From an uncultured Flavobacteriales bacterium (GTDB taxonomy: Bacteria; Bacteroidota; Bacteroidia; Flavobacteriales; Crocinitomicaceae): DNA of 36,886 nucleotides. The notes under the pieces are model-generated. The model had not been told where the DNA came from and did no database searches. It saw only the letters and a list, made by a program, of their open reading frames with translations. The position numbers were made by a program, and so were the translations under genes. Location of the stretch: positions 1 through 36,886 of the forward strand of contig CAMLLB010000045.1 of the NCBI GenBank assembly GCA_946480815.1. The letters run 5' to 3'. This document shows positions 15,774 to 24,422 of this stretch, one piece after another; position 1 is the stretch's first letter; each line of letters starts with the position of its first letter.

Positions 15774-16462
15774 AAACACCTGCTCCTCATATTTTACTCG
15801 TTGAAGACGATCCGAACTTAGGCTTACTGCTTCTGGACCTGCTGCAAACCGAAGGATTCAATGTGAAACTCATCCGGGATGGTGAAAGCGCTTTATCTCA
15901 TTTTAAAAAAGGGACATTCTCATTGTGCCTCCTTGATATCATGTTGCCTAATATCGATGGGTATACAATTGCCAATGAGATCAGGCTCATTGATCCGGAC
16001 CTCCCGATCATTTTTATTACGGCAAAAGCGCTGAAGGAAGATAAACTAAAAGCTTACCAGATCGGGGCGGACGATTACATCGTAAAACCTTTCGACGAAG
16101 ATGAACTGATATGGAAAATCAGAGCATTTGTAAAACGTGTACCCATTCAAACAAAATCAGTTATTCATCCGATCTCCGTTGGCTGCTACATATTTGACTA
16201 CGAGAACCTCAGTTTAAATGATGGAAAGCACACACAAAGAATCACATCAAAAGAAGCAGATTTGTTGTTATTCCTGGTGAGAAACAAAAACAAACTGATG
16301 AAACGGGAAGAAATTCTGCTCGAAATATGGGGCCAAAATGATTACTTCATGGGAAGGAGTCTGGACGTGTTTATTACCAAGCTCCGAAAATACCTGAAGG
16401 CTGATCCGCATATCAAAATAGAAAACGTGTTCAACGTTGGTTTTATTTTCAAGGTTAATTAA
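15770..16462 (+). CDS. OmpR/PhoB-family response regulator
   Basis: A 230-residue regulator. The receiver domain (residues 7-122) has the acidic pocket VEDDP (Glu12, Asp13, Asp14), phospho-acceptor Asp56 in LCLLDIMLPNIDGY, Thr/Ser in IIFITAKA and Lys in DYIVKPFDEDE. The winged-helix DNA-binding domain (about 130-230) shows ITSKEADLLLFLVRN, LMKREEILLEIWG and the recognition helix SLDVFITKLRKYLKAD, ending VFNVGFIFKV. It is translationally coupled to the kinase (ATGA overlap). The four 11-bp-spaced GTTA repeats upstream of the kinase fit this family's binding mode, so it probably controls itself and the divergent Cys-rich/MerT-like genes. Confidence 0.94.
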   Translation: MKTPAPHILLVEDDPNLGLLLLDLLQTEGFNVKLIRDGESALSHFKKGTFSLCLLDIMLPNIDGYTIANEIRLIDPDLPIIFITAKALKEDKLKAYQIGADDYIVKPFDEDELIWKIRAFVKRVPIQTKSVIHPISVGCYIFDYENLSLNDGKHTQRITSKEADLLLFLVRNKNKLMKREEILLEIWGQNDYFMGRSLDVFITKLRKYLKADPHIKIENVFNVGFIFKVN

Positions 16463-16614
16463 GGATTCTCTGAGAGAAAACACTAAGTTTTTGATCTATT
16501 CTGAACTCAAGCCGCTCCACTCCTGCCCTCGACAATAGTCGGACAAACTGCCTTTACGGGATTCTCCGATAGATTTAATGGCTACTTTGCCATTCATGCT
16601 ATAACTTCAGAACT

Positions 16615-18618
16615 ATGTTTAAGAGAACTAAATTACTTGGCTTCCTTTTGCTAATGCATGCGGGAAGTTTGCTCGGGCAATCAAGTCCTTACGGGACAGG
16701 ATCGATTTTCAACCAGGTATTGGGAAACCTGCAGGATAACTCGGTAATTTTCGAGTCGAATACCGGGTTGGGAAACAATGGTTTCTTCCCGGATCCCTCA
16801 GCCATCCTGCCAAATGCCACCTTCGACATTTATGTACCCACAACGTATGACGGTTCCGAACCATATGGATTGATTACCTATATTTCTTCCGTAAATGACG
16901 GCGGAATAAAACCGGAATGGATCCCCGTACTGGAATCACACAAACTGATCCTGGTTGCGGGAGATAACATCGGGAATTCCCAACAGCTCGACATCCGGAT
17001 GGGTACCGCATGGGCAGCGGTTTACCGGATGAAGGAACTCTTCAACATCGATACCAGCCGCATTTATTCCTCGGGGCAGTCGGGCGGCGCAAGAATGGCA
17101 CAAACGCTGGCCTACATTTACCCGGAATGGATTTCCGGAACTGTGCCGATTTGCGGATCGTCCTATCCTACGGAAGTGGCACAGGATTATGAAACACAGG
17201 ATCCGGACGGGCATTATGAGGTCATTTTTGATTTTTACCAAAGTGAAATAGATTATATCAAAGGATTCGGTCAGCGTTTCGGGATCATGACCTCGTTTAA
17301 TGATTACCGCGAGGGCGATATCATGAATATTTATTACAATGGATTCGAACAGAACGGATTTGCCGGGAAATTCCTGGAAACAGCCGGAAACCATTGTGCA
17401 ACAACCACAGCACACTTTCTGGATGCCATCAACTTTGTGGAACACCCGGAGATAATGATACAAAAAGACCATTTTACGAGCACACAACCTGAAACCGGAC
17501 CGGATTATTTTAAAGCCGGAGCTACAGTTTCGGGTGGAGTGTGTGTGCTGGAAGCAGATCCAACAAATGGTGATTCATCTGCTTACCTGAAAACTACTTC
17601 CGGATTTAAATGGAATAACCCCTATGGAACAATCCTCTCAACCAACACAGGCTGGACAGGGCCTGCAGGTAACGATCCGATCCGCCTGGGATGCTGGGAA
17701 TACAGCAGCGATTCGGCTTATTGTATCAATAACGGATTCAATCAAACGGGTGAAGGAAAAGGATTGGTCGTGTCCGTTTTCAGAACAGATTCCACGACAC
17801 ATGCGGTAATCATTGCATCGAAAGCAGGAATAACTGACACGCTTTTTTCCGGGCAATTTTCGGACTGGGACGGAAGCACTCCGCTTCGCGTAAAATGGCA
17901 TTTGTGGGATGCCGAATGGCGTGTTGAGTTTGGTAAGCACTTTGTCTCTTCCAGTACAATGAATGCACAGATCAGGTTGCTGGACGATCGCCGGGCTGTG
18001 CGGATCCGCTGGTCGGAAATGAATGGAAATACGGGTTATTGGAATGCTGCCGATTGGACAAACGGAGCTTATTTTATAGCAAGTACCCAAAAACCGGATT
18101 CTTCCAATGCGGATGTCAGCCTGGACGACCTGGAAATCCGGTCCGGGAATGATTCGGTGTTCATTGATCCGGTAGCGGATGTGAGTATTATCCAGGATCA
18201 GCATTCCATCGTTGCTACAGCGGGGTTTGCCAATTATCAGTGGTGGCTCAACGGACAATTGGTAGCAGAGGGCCCGGACAACATCCTTCCGGATGTGGAG
18301 GAAGGAACCTATACTGTCGTGGCAGAAAATAACTGGTCGTGTTCAGCCGGCTCCAATTCAATAAGTATCAGTTATGCCGGGTTGAAGGATTTTCAAAACC
18401 AGATTTTCAGCACTTACCCGAACCCTGTTTCCGGTTCCCTGACAATTAAATCATCCGATGAACTGCCGCATGCTTACCGCTTGTACAGTGTAAACGGAAC
18501 AGTGCTCCAGGAAGGAACATTCGAAACAGTTACAGTGGTACCCGTTCAGCATTTGGTGAAGGGAATTTACCTATTGAGAATAGATGAAGGTGAAGCGGAG
18601 CTGATCGTAAAGGAATAA
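16615..18618 (+). CDS. T9SS-exported alpha/beta-hydrolase (esterase/depolymerase-like)
   Basis: A 667-residue protein with signal peptide MFKRTKLLGFLLLMHAGSLL (cleavage before QSSP). Residues about 65-275 form an alpha/beta hydrolase of the PHB-depolymerase/feruloyl-esterase kind: FDIYVPTTYD opening strand, nucleophile Ser156 in YSSGQSGGARMA (GxSxG), a probable Asp230 in TSFNDYREG, and His260 in TAGNHCATT. Residues about 280-505 look like a beta-sandwich (lectin/concanavalin-like) with many Trp, followed by an Ig-like segment (YQWWLNGQLVAEG) at about 525-580. The end, STYPNPVSGSLTIKSS to LIVKE, is a T9SS sorting domain. It is likely to be a secreted esterase acting on a polymer with a binding module in the same chain. 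It follows the two-component genes by about 150 bp but has its own spacing, so co-regulation is unproven. Confidence 0.83.
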   Translation: MFKRTKLLGFLLLMHAGSLLGQSSPYGTGSIFNQVLGNLQDNSVIFESNTGLGNNGFFPDPSAILPNATFDIYVPTTYDGSEPYGLITYISSVNDGGIKPEWIPVLESHKLILVAGDNIGNSQQLDIRMGTAWAAVYRMKELFNIDTSRIYSSGQSGGARMAQTLAYIYPEWISGTVPICGSSYPTEVAQDYETQDPDGHYEVIFDFYQSEIDYIKGFGQRFGIMTSFNDYREGDIMNIYYNGFEQNGFAGKFLETAGNHCATTTAHFLDAINFVEHPEIMIQKDHFTSTQPETGPDYFKAGATVSGGVCVLEADPTNGDSSAYLKTTSGFKWNNPYGTILSTNTGWTGPAGNDPIRLGCWEYSSDSAYCINNGFNQTGEGKGLVVSVFRTDSTTHAVIIASKAGITDTLFSGQFSDWDGSTPLRVKWHLWDAEWRVEFGKHFVSSSTMNAQIRLLDDRRAVRIRWSEMNGNTGYWNAADWTNGAYFIASTQKPDSSNADVSLDDLEIRSGNDSVFIDPVADVSIIQDQHSIVATAGFANYQWWLNGQLVAEGPDNILPDVEEGTYTVVAENNWSCSAGSNSISISYAGLKDFQNQIFSTYPNPVSGSLTIKSSDELPHAYRLYSVNGTVLQEGTFETVTVVPVQHLVKGIYLLRIDEGEAELIVKE

Positions 18619-18664
18619 CTTACGAAGAACTGATACCGGAAAAGAATTGGAAGAATGAAAAACA

Positions 18665-18692
18665 GAATGAGTCTGCAGAGGCGGACTCATTC
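18665..18692. terminator. Terminator between convergent genes
   Basis: GAATGAGTC (18665-18673) pairs with GACTCATTC (18684-18692), a perfect 9-bp stem with a 10-nt loop. The T-run is better on the minus strand (CTGTTTTTC), so it may mainly end the leftward SRPBCC gene while also serving the esterase. Confidence 0.72.
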
Positions 18693-18706
18693 TCCTTTCC
18701 GAATTG

Positions 18707-19165
18707 TTATTTTTCACAAAGCTCTTTCAGTTTGGCAAGTGCTTTGGGGTAGGTCTGGTTCATATACTCTACGAAGTCTTCCGTGACATCTATGTCAACA
18801 GTAACGGTTGTTACCCCATTAGTTTCTTCGAAGGTATAATTTTCATACCCGTTTGCCCATTTTTCCACGTCCGGCCCTTCTGTAATTTCCTCTCCCGCTT
18901 TTAAGATCCCATAATGCTGAATAGAAACATGTTGATTGGGGATATTCTCAGCTATCCTGGACACCATACCTCCCTTCTCTCCTTTGTCATCTACTCCGAT
19001 AAACAGGATTTTACTTCCCTTGTCCCAGTCTCCCTCATAGGTAGATGTGGGATTAAATGATGCGGTCCATTGTTCATAAGTTGATTTGGCTTTCATGCCA
19101 AGCATACACTCATACACCTTGGCTGCCGGCGCATTAATACTTACTTTGAATTGCAACTTTTTCAT
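18707..19165 (-). CDS. SRPBCC-domain protein
   Basis: A 152-residue protein starting MKKLQFKVSINAPAAKVYEC, the first strand and helix of the START/SRPBCC fold. It then shows YEQWTASFNPTSTYEGDW, GSKILFIGVDDKGEKGGMVS, and a C-terminal helix EYMNQTYPKALAKLKELCEK. It is a polyketide-cyclase/AHSA1-like member with an unknown ligand and no catalytic motif. Cytoplasmic. It is monocistronic and convergent with the esterase gene; a more distant relative is at 12047-12550. No -7 box was found directly upstream. Confidence 0.87.
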   Translation of the reverse strand: MKKLQFKVSINAPAAKVYECMLGMKAKSTYEQWTASFNPTSTYEGDWDKGSKILFIGVDDKGEKGGMVSRIAENIPNQHVSIQHYGILKAGEEITEGPDVEKWANGYENYTFEETNGVTTVTVDIDVTEDFVEYMNQTYPKALAKLKELCEK

Positions 19166-19391
19166 ACTATTAACTATTTTAAATTAATCTTCTGAGTTGT
19201 ATTTTCCGTTTACCCGGCAGTTTTTTAGCAATACTAAATATAGGGAGTTTTACCGACAATTCGAATTCCAATCGTTCTTTAGAGAAGATCAGAGTGGTTA
19301 TAAGTGAGCATACTGAAAGCAAAAAGAAAAATTGGAACCAAATCCCTCACTGTCACAGAAGTACGAACCCTTTGCTTTTGCAAAACGACTG

Positions 19392-19934
19392 TCAGCGGTC
19401 CGGACCTTTTTCAGTATGTTCCAGTTTTAGCAACTCGGTATAAGGGTCTCCTGTTAAGCCGAGTGCCAGTGCAAACGCCGGTTCTGTCTTTTCTCCCTGT
19501 TGTTTGAGTTGAATGATCTGTTTTCTAAATTCTTCTCCGTACTTACTTAGTAAGCTATGTTCAACTAGTAAGTGTCTGTATGCAAATTGCTGTTTTGTCG
19601 GAATATTTTGTCCAAAAATCTCAATTTCAAAATCGTCCAAAAAGAAGTTGACAACAATCGTCCATGTATCTAAACTGAGTTGCTCTCTGAGTGTGAAATT
19701 TCTTTCGTTCTTAAAATTGTCTCTGATTAATTCCTGAAACGCTTGTTTGTCTTCGAAACAGCAGATGATGTCAAGGTCGCTGGTTTCTATGTCAATGTTT
19801 ATAGGTATTGTCCCGACAAGAATGGGGTCAAACCGTTTGAGTTTTGATAAAATCTGATTATCCGTCAAGACAGCATATGCTTGTCTTTGGCGGTTGGTGC
19901 CGTATTGTAAATATTCGATGTTGTCAAAATTCAT
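19392..19934 (-). CDS. DUF4269-like protein (nucleotidyltransferase-like)
   Basis: A 180-residue protein from the ATG at 19934 (MNFDNIEYLQYG); the frame could also open two codons earlier with GTG. It matches what I recall of DUF4269: NIEYLQYGTNRQRQAY, then LVGTIPINIDIETSDLDIIC, where the Gly-Thr and Asp-x-Asp pattern resembles the catalytic strand of nucleotidyltransferase-fold proteins, and a helical C-terminal half with FAYRHLLVEHSLL. Activity is unproven. It may be a minimal nucleotidyltransferase, but no HEPN or toxin-antitoxin partner lies beside it. A TAAGTTTG box ends 5 nt before the ATG, so the mRNA may be leaderless. Confidence 0.78.
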   Translation of the reverse strand: MNFDNIEYLQYGTNRQRQAYAVLTDNQILSKLKRFDPILVGTIPINIDIETSDLDIICCFEDKQAFQELIRDNFKNERNFTLREQLSLDTWTIVVNFFLDDFEIEIFGQNIPTKQQFAYRHLLVEHSLLSKYGEEFRKQIIQLKQQGEKTEPAFALALGLTGDPYTELLKLEHTEKGPDR

Positions 19935-19939
19935 ATTCA

Positions 19940-19947
19940 CAAACTTA
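19940..19947 (-). promoter_or_regulatory. -7 element of the DUF4269-like gene
   Basis: TAAGTTTG on the minus strand matches TAnnTTTG exactly. It ends 5 nt upstream of the ATG at 19934, the same spacing as at the kinase gene at 14523. No well-placed -33 TTG was found. Confidence 0.4.
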
Positions 19948-20197
19948 GTTTTTCAATTTTCGGTTTTGATGTCCGGAAACAATGGTATTCCTTCATTTTT
20001 GTTGCCTGATTCATAGTCGCTAAAGTCAAAACCCAGAGTCGTGGTTTTTGCCTGCACTTACCTAAATATAATAAAACACAGCAATAGATTACTTCTGCAG
20101 TAACTGTTTCTCCTCTTTATGTTTAATCCCTGAAGTTTCCCGACCGCAACCAGTAAATCAAAAATGTTTAATTTAGCATGTATCCCGAATATCCCTT

Positions 20198-23092
20198 TTG
20201 AATTATCCATTTCGATACCTCACGATCAGGCTCATCTTATTGAATCTGCTCTTACTGATAAGTGATGATGCTTCAGCACAACAACCTGCGTCGTTTTTAC
20301 TGGGTGAAGACCAGTTTCGTGGCATCCAGATTTACGATGTCATCCAGGATAAATCGTTGAATTATTGGTTCGCGACCAACGAAGGGTTGTTTTGTTTCAA
20401 TGGTGTTGTTTACGAACAGGTGGTTTGTAAAAAAGCCAAAAGTAGTTCGGTGTTCAACTTCGTTATGGATCCGTTCGGGACAATCTATTGCACGAACCTT
20501 AACAACCAGGTGTTCCGCATCAGGAACAAACAATGCACGCTCTTTTATGAACTTACTGAAGATGAAGGCAGCGCAGATATTAGTTTGGCGGTTGATCCTT
20601 ATGGAAATGTGCTCGTTTCTTCCAGAAAAATCATTATACTGGACCCGAAGGGCGGCGTATTGAAGCGAGAACGCAATTATGGACATTATATCGGGCCACC
20701 GTTGACTACTGCAGGTGGAACAGTTCTATATCACCTTAGCCACAGCGATTCAGTATTAACCTATTCACAGGGACAGTTCGAATTAAAGCGTCTGAAACTT
20801 TCCGGTAAGCGGTTCAAAAATGCTTCGGGTGGAGTTCTACGTTGTTTCCATACTGGGAACGATTACTTTGCGCTGGACTTGAAAACAAAGGTTTTTTATT
20901 CCTTTGATCCGAATACATTTAACCTGACACCTCAACCCGATTGCCCGTTGTTTAAGCGAAGCGAATACGTTCGGGTATATGAAAATACAAACGGTTTCTG
21001 GATTGCCAGCACCTTACCGGGAATCAGCTATTTCGACAAAAAAATAACGTGTACGGAAAACATCTTTTTCGACAATTACTTTATCTCCGATGTGTTCGAA
21101 GATGTCGAAGGCAATATCCTGCTCAGTACATTCGATAAAGGAATACTCGTGGTCTCCGATCTCAAAACACCGGATGTTATTTATCAATTTACCGATGATC
21201 CGGTAATGTCCATTTATTCCGAACCTGCCAGCGGACTTATTCTTGGGACTTCAAAAGGCAAACTGATGTGTTATGCTAACGGTGAATTGATTGAATTGCG
21301 AACTTCCGGTAAGCGTCCAATTGAAGTAATCGATGGTTTTCCGGGAGCGAAACAATGGGTATTCGACGACGGACACATCCGCATTTACAATTACGAAAAA
21401 CGCACAACTACTGATCTGATCGAAGCGTCGTTGAAAGACGTTGCATTTGTATCGGAAAATCTCTTTTACCTGGGAACGAACCAGGGAGTTATCCGCGTAA
21501 CTCCCGAAAAAGGCGGCGGCTATAGATGCGAACAACTCCCGCAACTCAACAATCGTATTCATTTTATCGAATACGATCCAATTCACCGCCTGGTTTATGT
21601 TTCCACAACTACCGGATTGATTGTGTTCGGTCGATCCGGAAAAACGAAACACCTGAAGTACCAGGGTGAAGAATTGTATCCCAACGGCATTCAAACAGAC
21701 AACGGATCAGTGTATGTGAGTTCGAAAGAAGACGGAATACTGGTGTTCCGAAATGGGAGATTCGTTCGGAAAATTGTTCCGCGAATAAACAACAAAACGA
21801 CCATCATCAAAAAACTGATTGTGTACCGGAACACCATCATCGCTACCACTTCGAACGGCTTTTTCCAATTCGACCTCAACGGAAAGTTGCTGCGTTCTAT
21901 CAGTTCTACTTATGGTTTCTCCCGGAATCGTGTAGTAGATTTTACCTTTCATAAAGGGAAACTTTGGGTGAGTCACGCGGGCGGTGTGCAACAAATTGAT
22001 CCGGATTACCACGCTCCAAATCATATTATTCCATTTGTGCGAATTGATAAAATACTGGTAAATGATAAAGAAGTAATGCTGCAATCAGGTCGTGTGTTTG
22101 CTCCCAACCAACGAAAATTCCAGTTTTTCTTCTCATCTTCCAGCCTGCGTAACCGCGAAACCATTAAGTACCACTACCGATTGCTGGGAAGTGACAGACA
22201 CTGGTCTACTGCTGATTACAACACCCGTCAGGTAAGCTATAACTCCCTGGCTCCCGGAAAGTATGTCATGCAAATCCGCATCGAAAATCAAGGGGATTTC
22301 AGCGAAATCCGGTCACTGACATTTACAGTTCTCAGCCCATGGTATACGCGTTGGTGGTTCATCCTGTTGATTGCTGTCTTCTTAATTGATACCATTGTAT
22401 ACAGCTACCACTGGCAGTTGGCCATTCAACGTAAAAAAGCCGAACGTATCAATGAATTGAATGCATCGAAACTAACAGCCATACAATCTCAAATGAACCC
22501 GCATTTCATTTTCAACTCGCTCAATTCCATTCAGGATTTGATATTGAAGGGAGATGTAGAACATTCCTACTCCTACATCACTACATTCTCTGACCTGGTT
22601 CGACGCACATTGAATTATTCGGACAAAGATTTCATCAACTTCGAACAGGAACTGAAACTGCTTGAATTGTACCTGTCATTGGAAAAACTGCGTTTCAAAA
22701 AAGAGTTCGATTATACCATCGATACCGATCAGATAGATGAAGATGTGATGATTCCTCCCCTGTTGATTCAACCCTTCATTGAAAATGCGCTGGTTCATGG
22801 ACTATTGCACAAAAAAGGCGAAAAACGCTTGAGGATTACATTTATTCTGGAAGATTTGCTTATTTGTAGCATCGAAGACAATGGAATCGGAAGAGAAGCG
22901 GCAAAAAATATTCGTCAGCGGCAACGTTCAGACCATGAATCCTTTTCGGGAAAAGCCATTAACCGGCGATTCGAGATTTTGAACACTATTTTCGAAGGCC
23001 GCTTCGGTTGCGTTTATGAAGACCTTTATGAAAATGGCATCGCTTCCGGTACCCGGGTCACACTTCACATTCCGATAAAACAACAATTCTGA
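20198..23092 (+). CDS. YYY-propeller sensor histidine kinase (LytS-type)
   Basis: A 964-residue membrane sensor. The frame starts at TTG 20198; an in-frame stop lies at 20174-20176 and there is no ATG between, so TTG (or a later codon) must serve. Residues 1-28 form a signal peptide (LILLNLLLLISDDASAQ). Residues about 35-610 are two-component-regulator propeller repeats (YDVIQDKSLNYWFATNEGLF and similar), about 645-712 a Y_Y_Y domain (YHYRLLGSDRHWSTA, YNSLAPGKYVMQIRI), then a transmembrane helix near 718-740. The kinase is of the His_kinase/LytS type: MNPHFIFNSLNSIQDLI with His769, and an ATPase domain PFIENALVHGLL and IEDNGIGREAAK. The LytTR regulator follows 75 bp later. The periplasmic ligand is unknown; relatives often sense glycans. 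Confidence 0.9.
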   Translation: MNYPFRYLTIRLILLNLLLLISDDASAQQPASFLLGEDQFRGIQIYDVIQDKSLNYWFATNEGLFCFNGVVYEQVVCKKAKSSSVFNFVMDPFGTIYCTNLNNQVFRIRNKQCTLFYELTEDEGSADISLAVDPYGNVLVSSRKIIILDPKGGVLKRERNYGHYIGPPLTTAGGTVLYHLSHSDSVLTYSQGQFELKRLKLSGKRFKNASGGVLRCFHTGNDYFALDLKTKVFYSFDPNTFNLTPQPDCPLFKRSEYVRVYENTNGFWIASTLPGISYFDKKITCTENIFFDNYFISDVFEDVEGNILLSTFDKGILVVSDLKTPDVIYQFTDDPVMSIYSEPASGLILGTSKGKLMCYANGELIELRTSGKRPIEVIDGFPGAKQWVFDDGHIRIYNYEKRTTTDLIEASLKDVAFVSENLFYLGTNQGVIRVTPEKGGGYRCEQLPQLNNRIHFIEYDPIHRLVYVSTTTGLIVFGRSGKTKHLKYQGEELYPNGIQTDNGSVYVSSKEDGILVFRNGRFVRKIVPRINNKTTIIKKLIVYRNTIIATTSNGFFQFDLNGKLLRSISSTYGFSRNRVVDFTFHKGKLWVSHAGGVQQIDPDYHAPNHIIPFVRIDKILVNDKEVMLQSGRVFAPNQRKFQFFFSSSSLRNRETIKYHYRLLGSDRHWSTADYNTRQVSYNSLAPGKYVMQIRIENQGDFSEIRSLTFTVLSPWYTRWWFILLIAVFLIDTIVYSYHWQLAIQRKKAERINELNASKLTAIQSQMNPHFIFNSLNSIQDLILKGDVEHSYSYITTFSDLVRRTLNYSDKDFINFEQELKLLELYLSLEKLRFKKEFDYTIDTDQIDEDVMIPPLLIQPFIENALVHGLLHKKGEKRLRITFILEDLLICSIEDNGIGREAAKNIRQRQRSDHESFSGKAINRRFEILNTIFEGRFGCVYEDLYENGIASGTRVTLHIPIKQQF

Positions 23093-23167
23093 CCTGTTTA
23101 TGAAGAAAAACCGAACTTTCATGAAGAAATCCCAATTAAAATTAAAAACACCCTCATTTTTGTATCT

Positions 23168-23911
23168 GTGAAAACAATACGAGCAATAATTGTTGATGAC
23201 GAGGAAAGTGCAAGAGACGTACTTGAAAATCTCTTGTTGCGCTTTTGTCCGGATGTTGAAATTCTCCGAAAGTGTGAGCACATTCCCCAAGCTGTAGAAG
23301 CAGTAAGGGAATTGCAACCGGATCTGTTGTTCCTGGACATCGAAATGCCGCAATATGCCGGGTATGAAATCACGCGCTTTTTTGACACCCTTCCATTTCA
23401 CATTATTTTTGTAACCGCTTACGATCAATATGCCATTCGTGCTTTTGATCTGGCCGCAATCGATTACCTGTTGAAACCGATTGATATTCCAAGACTAAAA
23501 CTGGCAGTTGAACGGGCACATCAGCGTGTGAACACCGAACAACAGGCTGAGCGCATTGCCTCTCTGAAAGAGAACCTCGAAAATCGTTCGGTGAACAACA
23601 TGGTGGTAAGCGATAAAAACCAGCAACACCTCATCCCTACTTCGAAATTGATTGCCATTGAAGCTCAGGAATCATACTGCATGCTTCACACCACCGAAAA
23701 GACATACATGGCAAGCAAGAACCTGAAGCATTTCGAAACACTTCTGGAAAATACCCCTGACTTTTTCCGGGTCCACAAATCCTGGATCATCAACAAGCAA
23801 CATCTGAAACATTATTCCAAATCAGAGTTAACGATCCAGATGAACAATGGCATTGTTACCCGCCTTTCCAAGTACAAAAAAGCTGAATTCGAGGCAATTT
23901 TGATACACTAA
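23168..23911 (+). CDS. LytTR-family response regulator
   Basis: A 247-residue regulator beginning at GTG 23168 (MKTIRAIIVDDEESARDVLE), where the acidic pocket DDE comes at the usual place, so the GTG start is credible. Phospho-acceptor Asp57 lies in DLLFLDIEMPQYAGYE, and YLLKPIDIPRL closes the receiver. Residues about 145-247 are a LytTR DNA-binding domain: SKLIAIEAQESYCMLHTTE, FFRVHKSWIINKQHL, and NNGIVTRLSKYKKAEF. It is the natural partner of the propeller kinase 75 bp upstream. LytTR regulators bind direct repeats; I found no convincing target in this window. Confidence 0.92.
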   Translation: MKTIRAIIVDDEESARDVLENLLLRFCPDVEILRKCEHIPQAVEAVRELQPDLLFLDIEMPQYAGYEITRFFDTLPFHIIFVTAYDQYAIRAFDLAAIDYLLKPIDIPRLKLAVERAHQRVNTEQQAERIASLKENLENRSVNNMVVSDKNQQHLIPTSKLIAIEAQESYCMLHTTEKTYMASKNLKHFETLLENTPDFFRVHKSWIINKQHLKHYSKSELTIQMNNGIVTRLSKYKKAEFEAILIH

Positions 23912-23935
23912 ATAATCCATTGCTGATTGAATACC

Positions 23936-24016
23936 ATGTCTCAGGAAGAAATCCGGAAATTGACCGGGTTGAGTATCCGGGAGATGAATAAGGTGGTGAA
24001 GGAGGTTGGCAAATAA
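23936..24016 (+). CDS. Possible 26-aa small protein or gene remnant
   Basis: ATG 23936 to TAA 24014 encodes MSQEEIRKLTGLSIREMNKV followed by six residues, a clean amphipathic helix-turn-helix-like peptide with a protein-like composition. It lies 24 bp after the LytTR stop, and an in-frame stop precedes it at 23924. It could be a real small protein, the tail of a decayed gene, or chance; there is no promoter or further evidence. Confidence 0.25.
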   Translation: MSQEEIRKLTGLSIREMNKVVKEVGK

Positions 24017-24041
24017 TCGTTCCTGAAAGCGATTTGGCCTG

Positions 24042-24307
24042 TCCTCCCCCTTTATCCCCCTCCAAAGGGGGAGACTTTAGATCCTCCTTCTTTTTTTAGA
24101 TAGTCTTAATGATTCGGAAATCACTCCAGGTTTCGATTTTTTTATTTTCGAAGAATTGTCTCAATTCCCTCCTCCCAAGGGGAGATTCTAAATCTCCTTT
24201 GAGTTTAAAGATTGAAATTCAAAGGAATGATTAAACCAAATAGCTAATAGTTTCCAGCTTAGGAGCCGGATCGAATTCCCCCTTTGGAGGGGGATAAAGG
24301 GGGAGGA
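24042..24307. repeat. 266-bp element bounded by perfect 31-bp inverted repeats
   Basis: The arms at 24042-24072 and 24277-24307 are exact reverse complements over 31 bp, made of C-runs and G-runs (each arm is itself part-palindromic: CCCCCTCCAAAGGGGG). The 204-bp middle is non-coding and holds a degenerate extra copy near 24168-24205 (CCTCCCAAGGGGAGATT, compare CCAAAGGGGGAGACTTT at the left arm). It looks like a non-autonomous, MITE-like or dispersed palindromic repeat. No target duplication can be read with certainty. Confidence 0.7.
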
Positions 24308-24370
24308 TATTTAAAATCACCAAGGGAGAAAATGTGAAATCTGCGTTTTTGCATTCTTAGCGGAAAAACA

Positions 24371-24404
24371 AAACCCCGATCCTGTATACACAAAACCGGG
24401 CTTT
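24371..24404 (-). terminator. Probable terminator of the 1254-aa T9SS gene
   Basis: On the minus strand AAAGCCCG (24404-24397) can pair with CGGGGTTT (24378-24371) across one G/G mismatch around a long loop, followed by TGTTTTTCC. It lies about 20 bp past the stop. The stem is modest, hence moderate confidence. Confidence 0.5.
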
Positions 24405-24422
24405 ACTCTTATCATTTCATCT

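Noticed and set aside
16577..16594. AATGGC-TACTTT-GCCATT hairpin upstream of the esterase gene
   Set aside because: A six-base stem without a T-run; TACTTTGC fails the TAnnTTTG pattern, so neither terminator nor promoter is supported.
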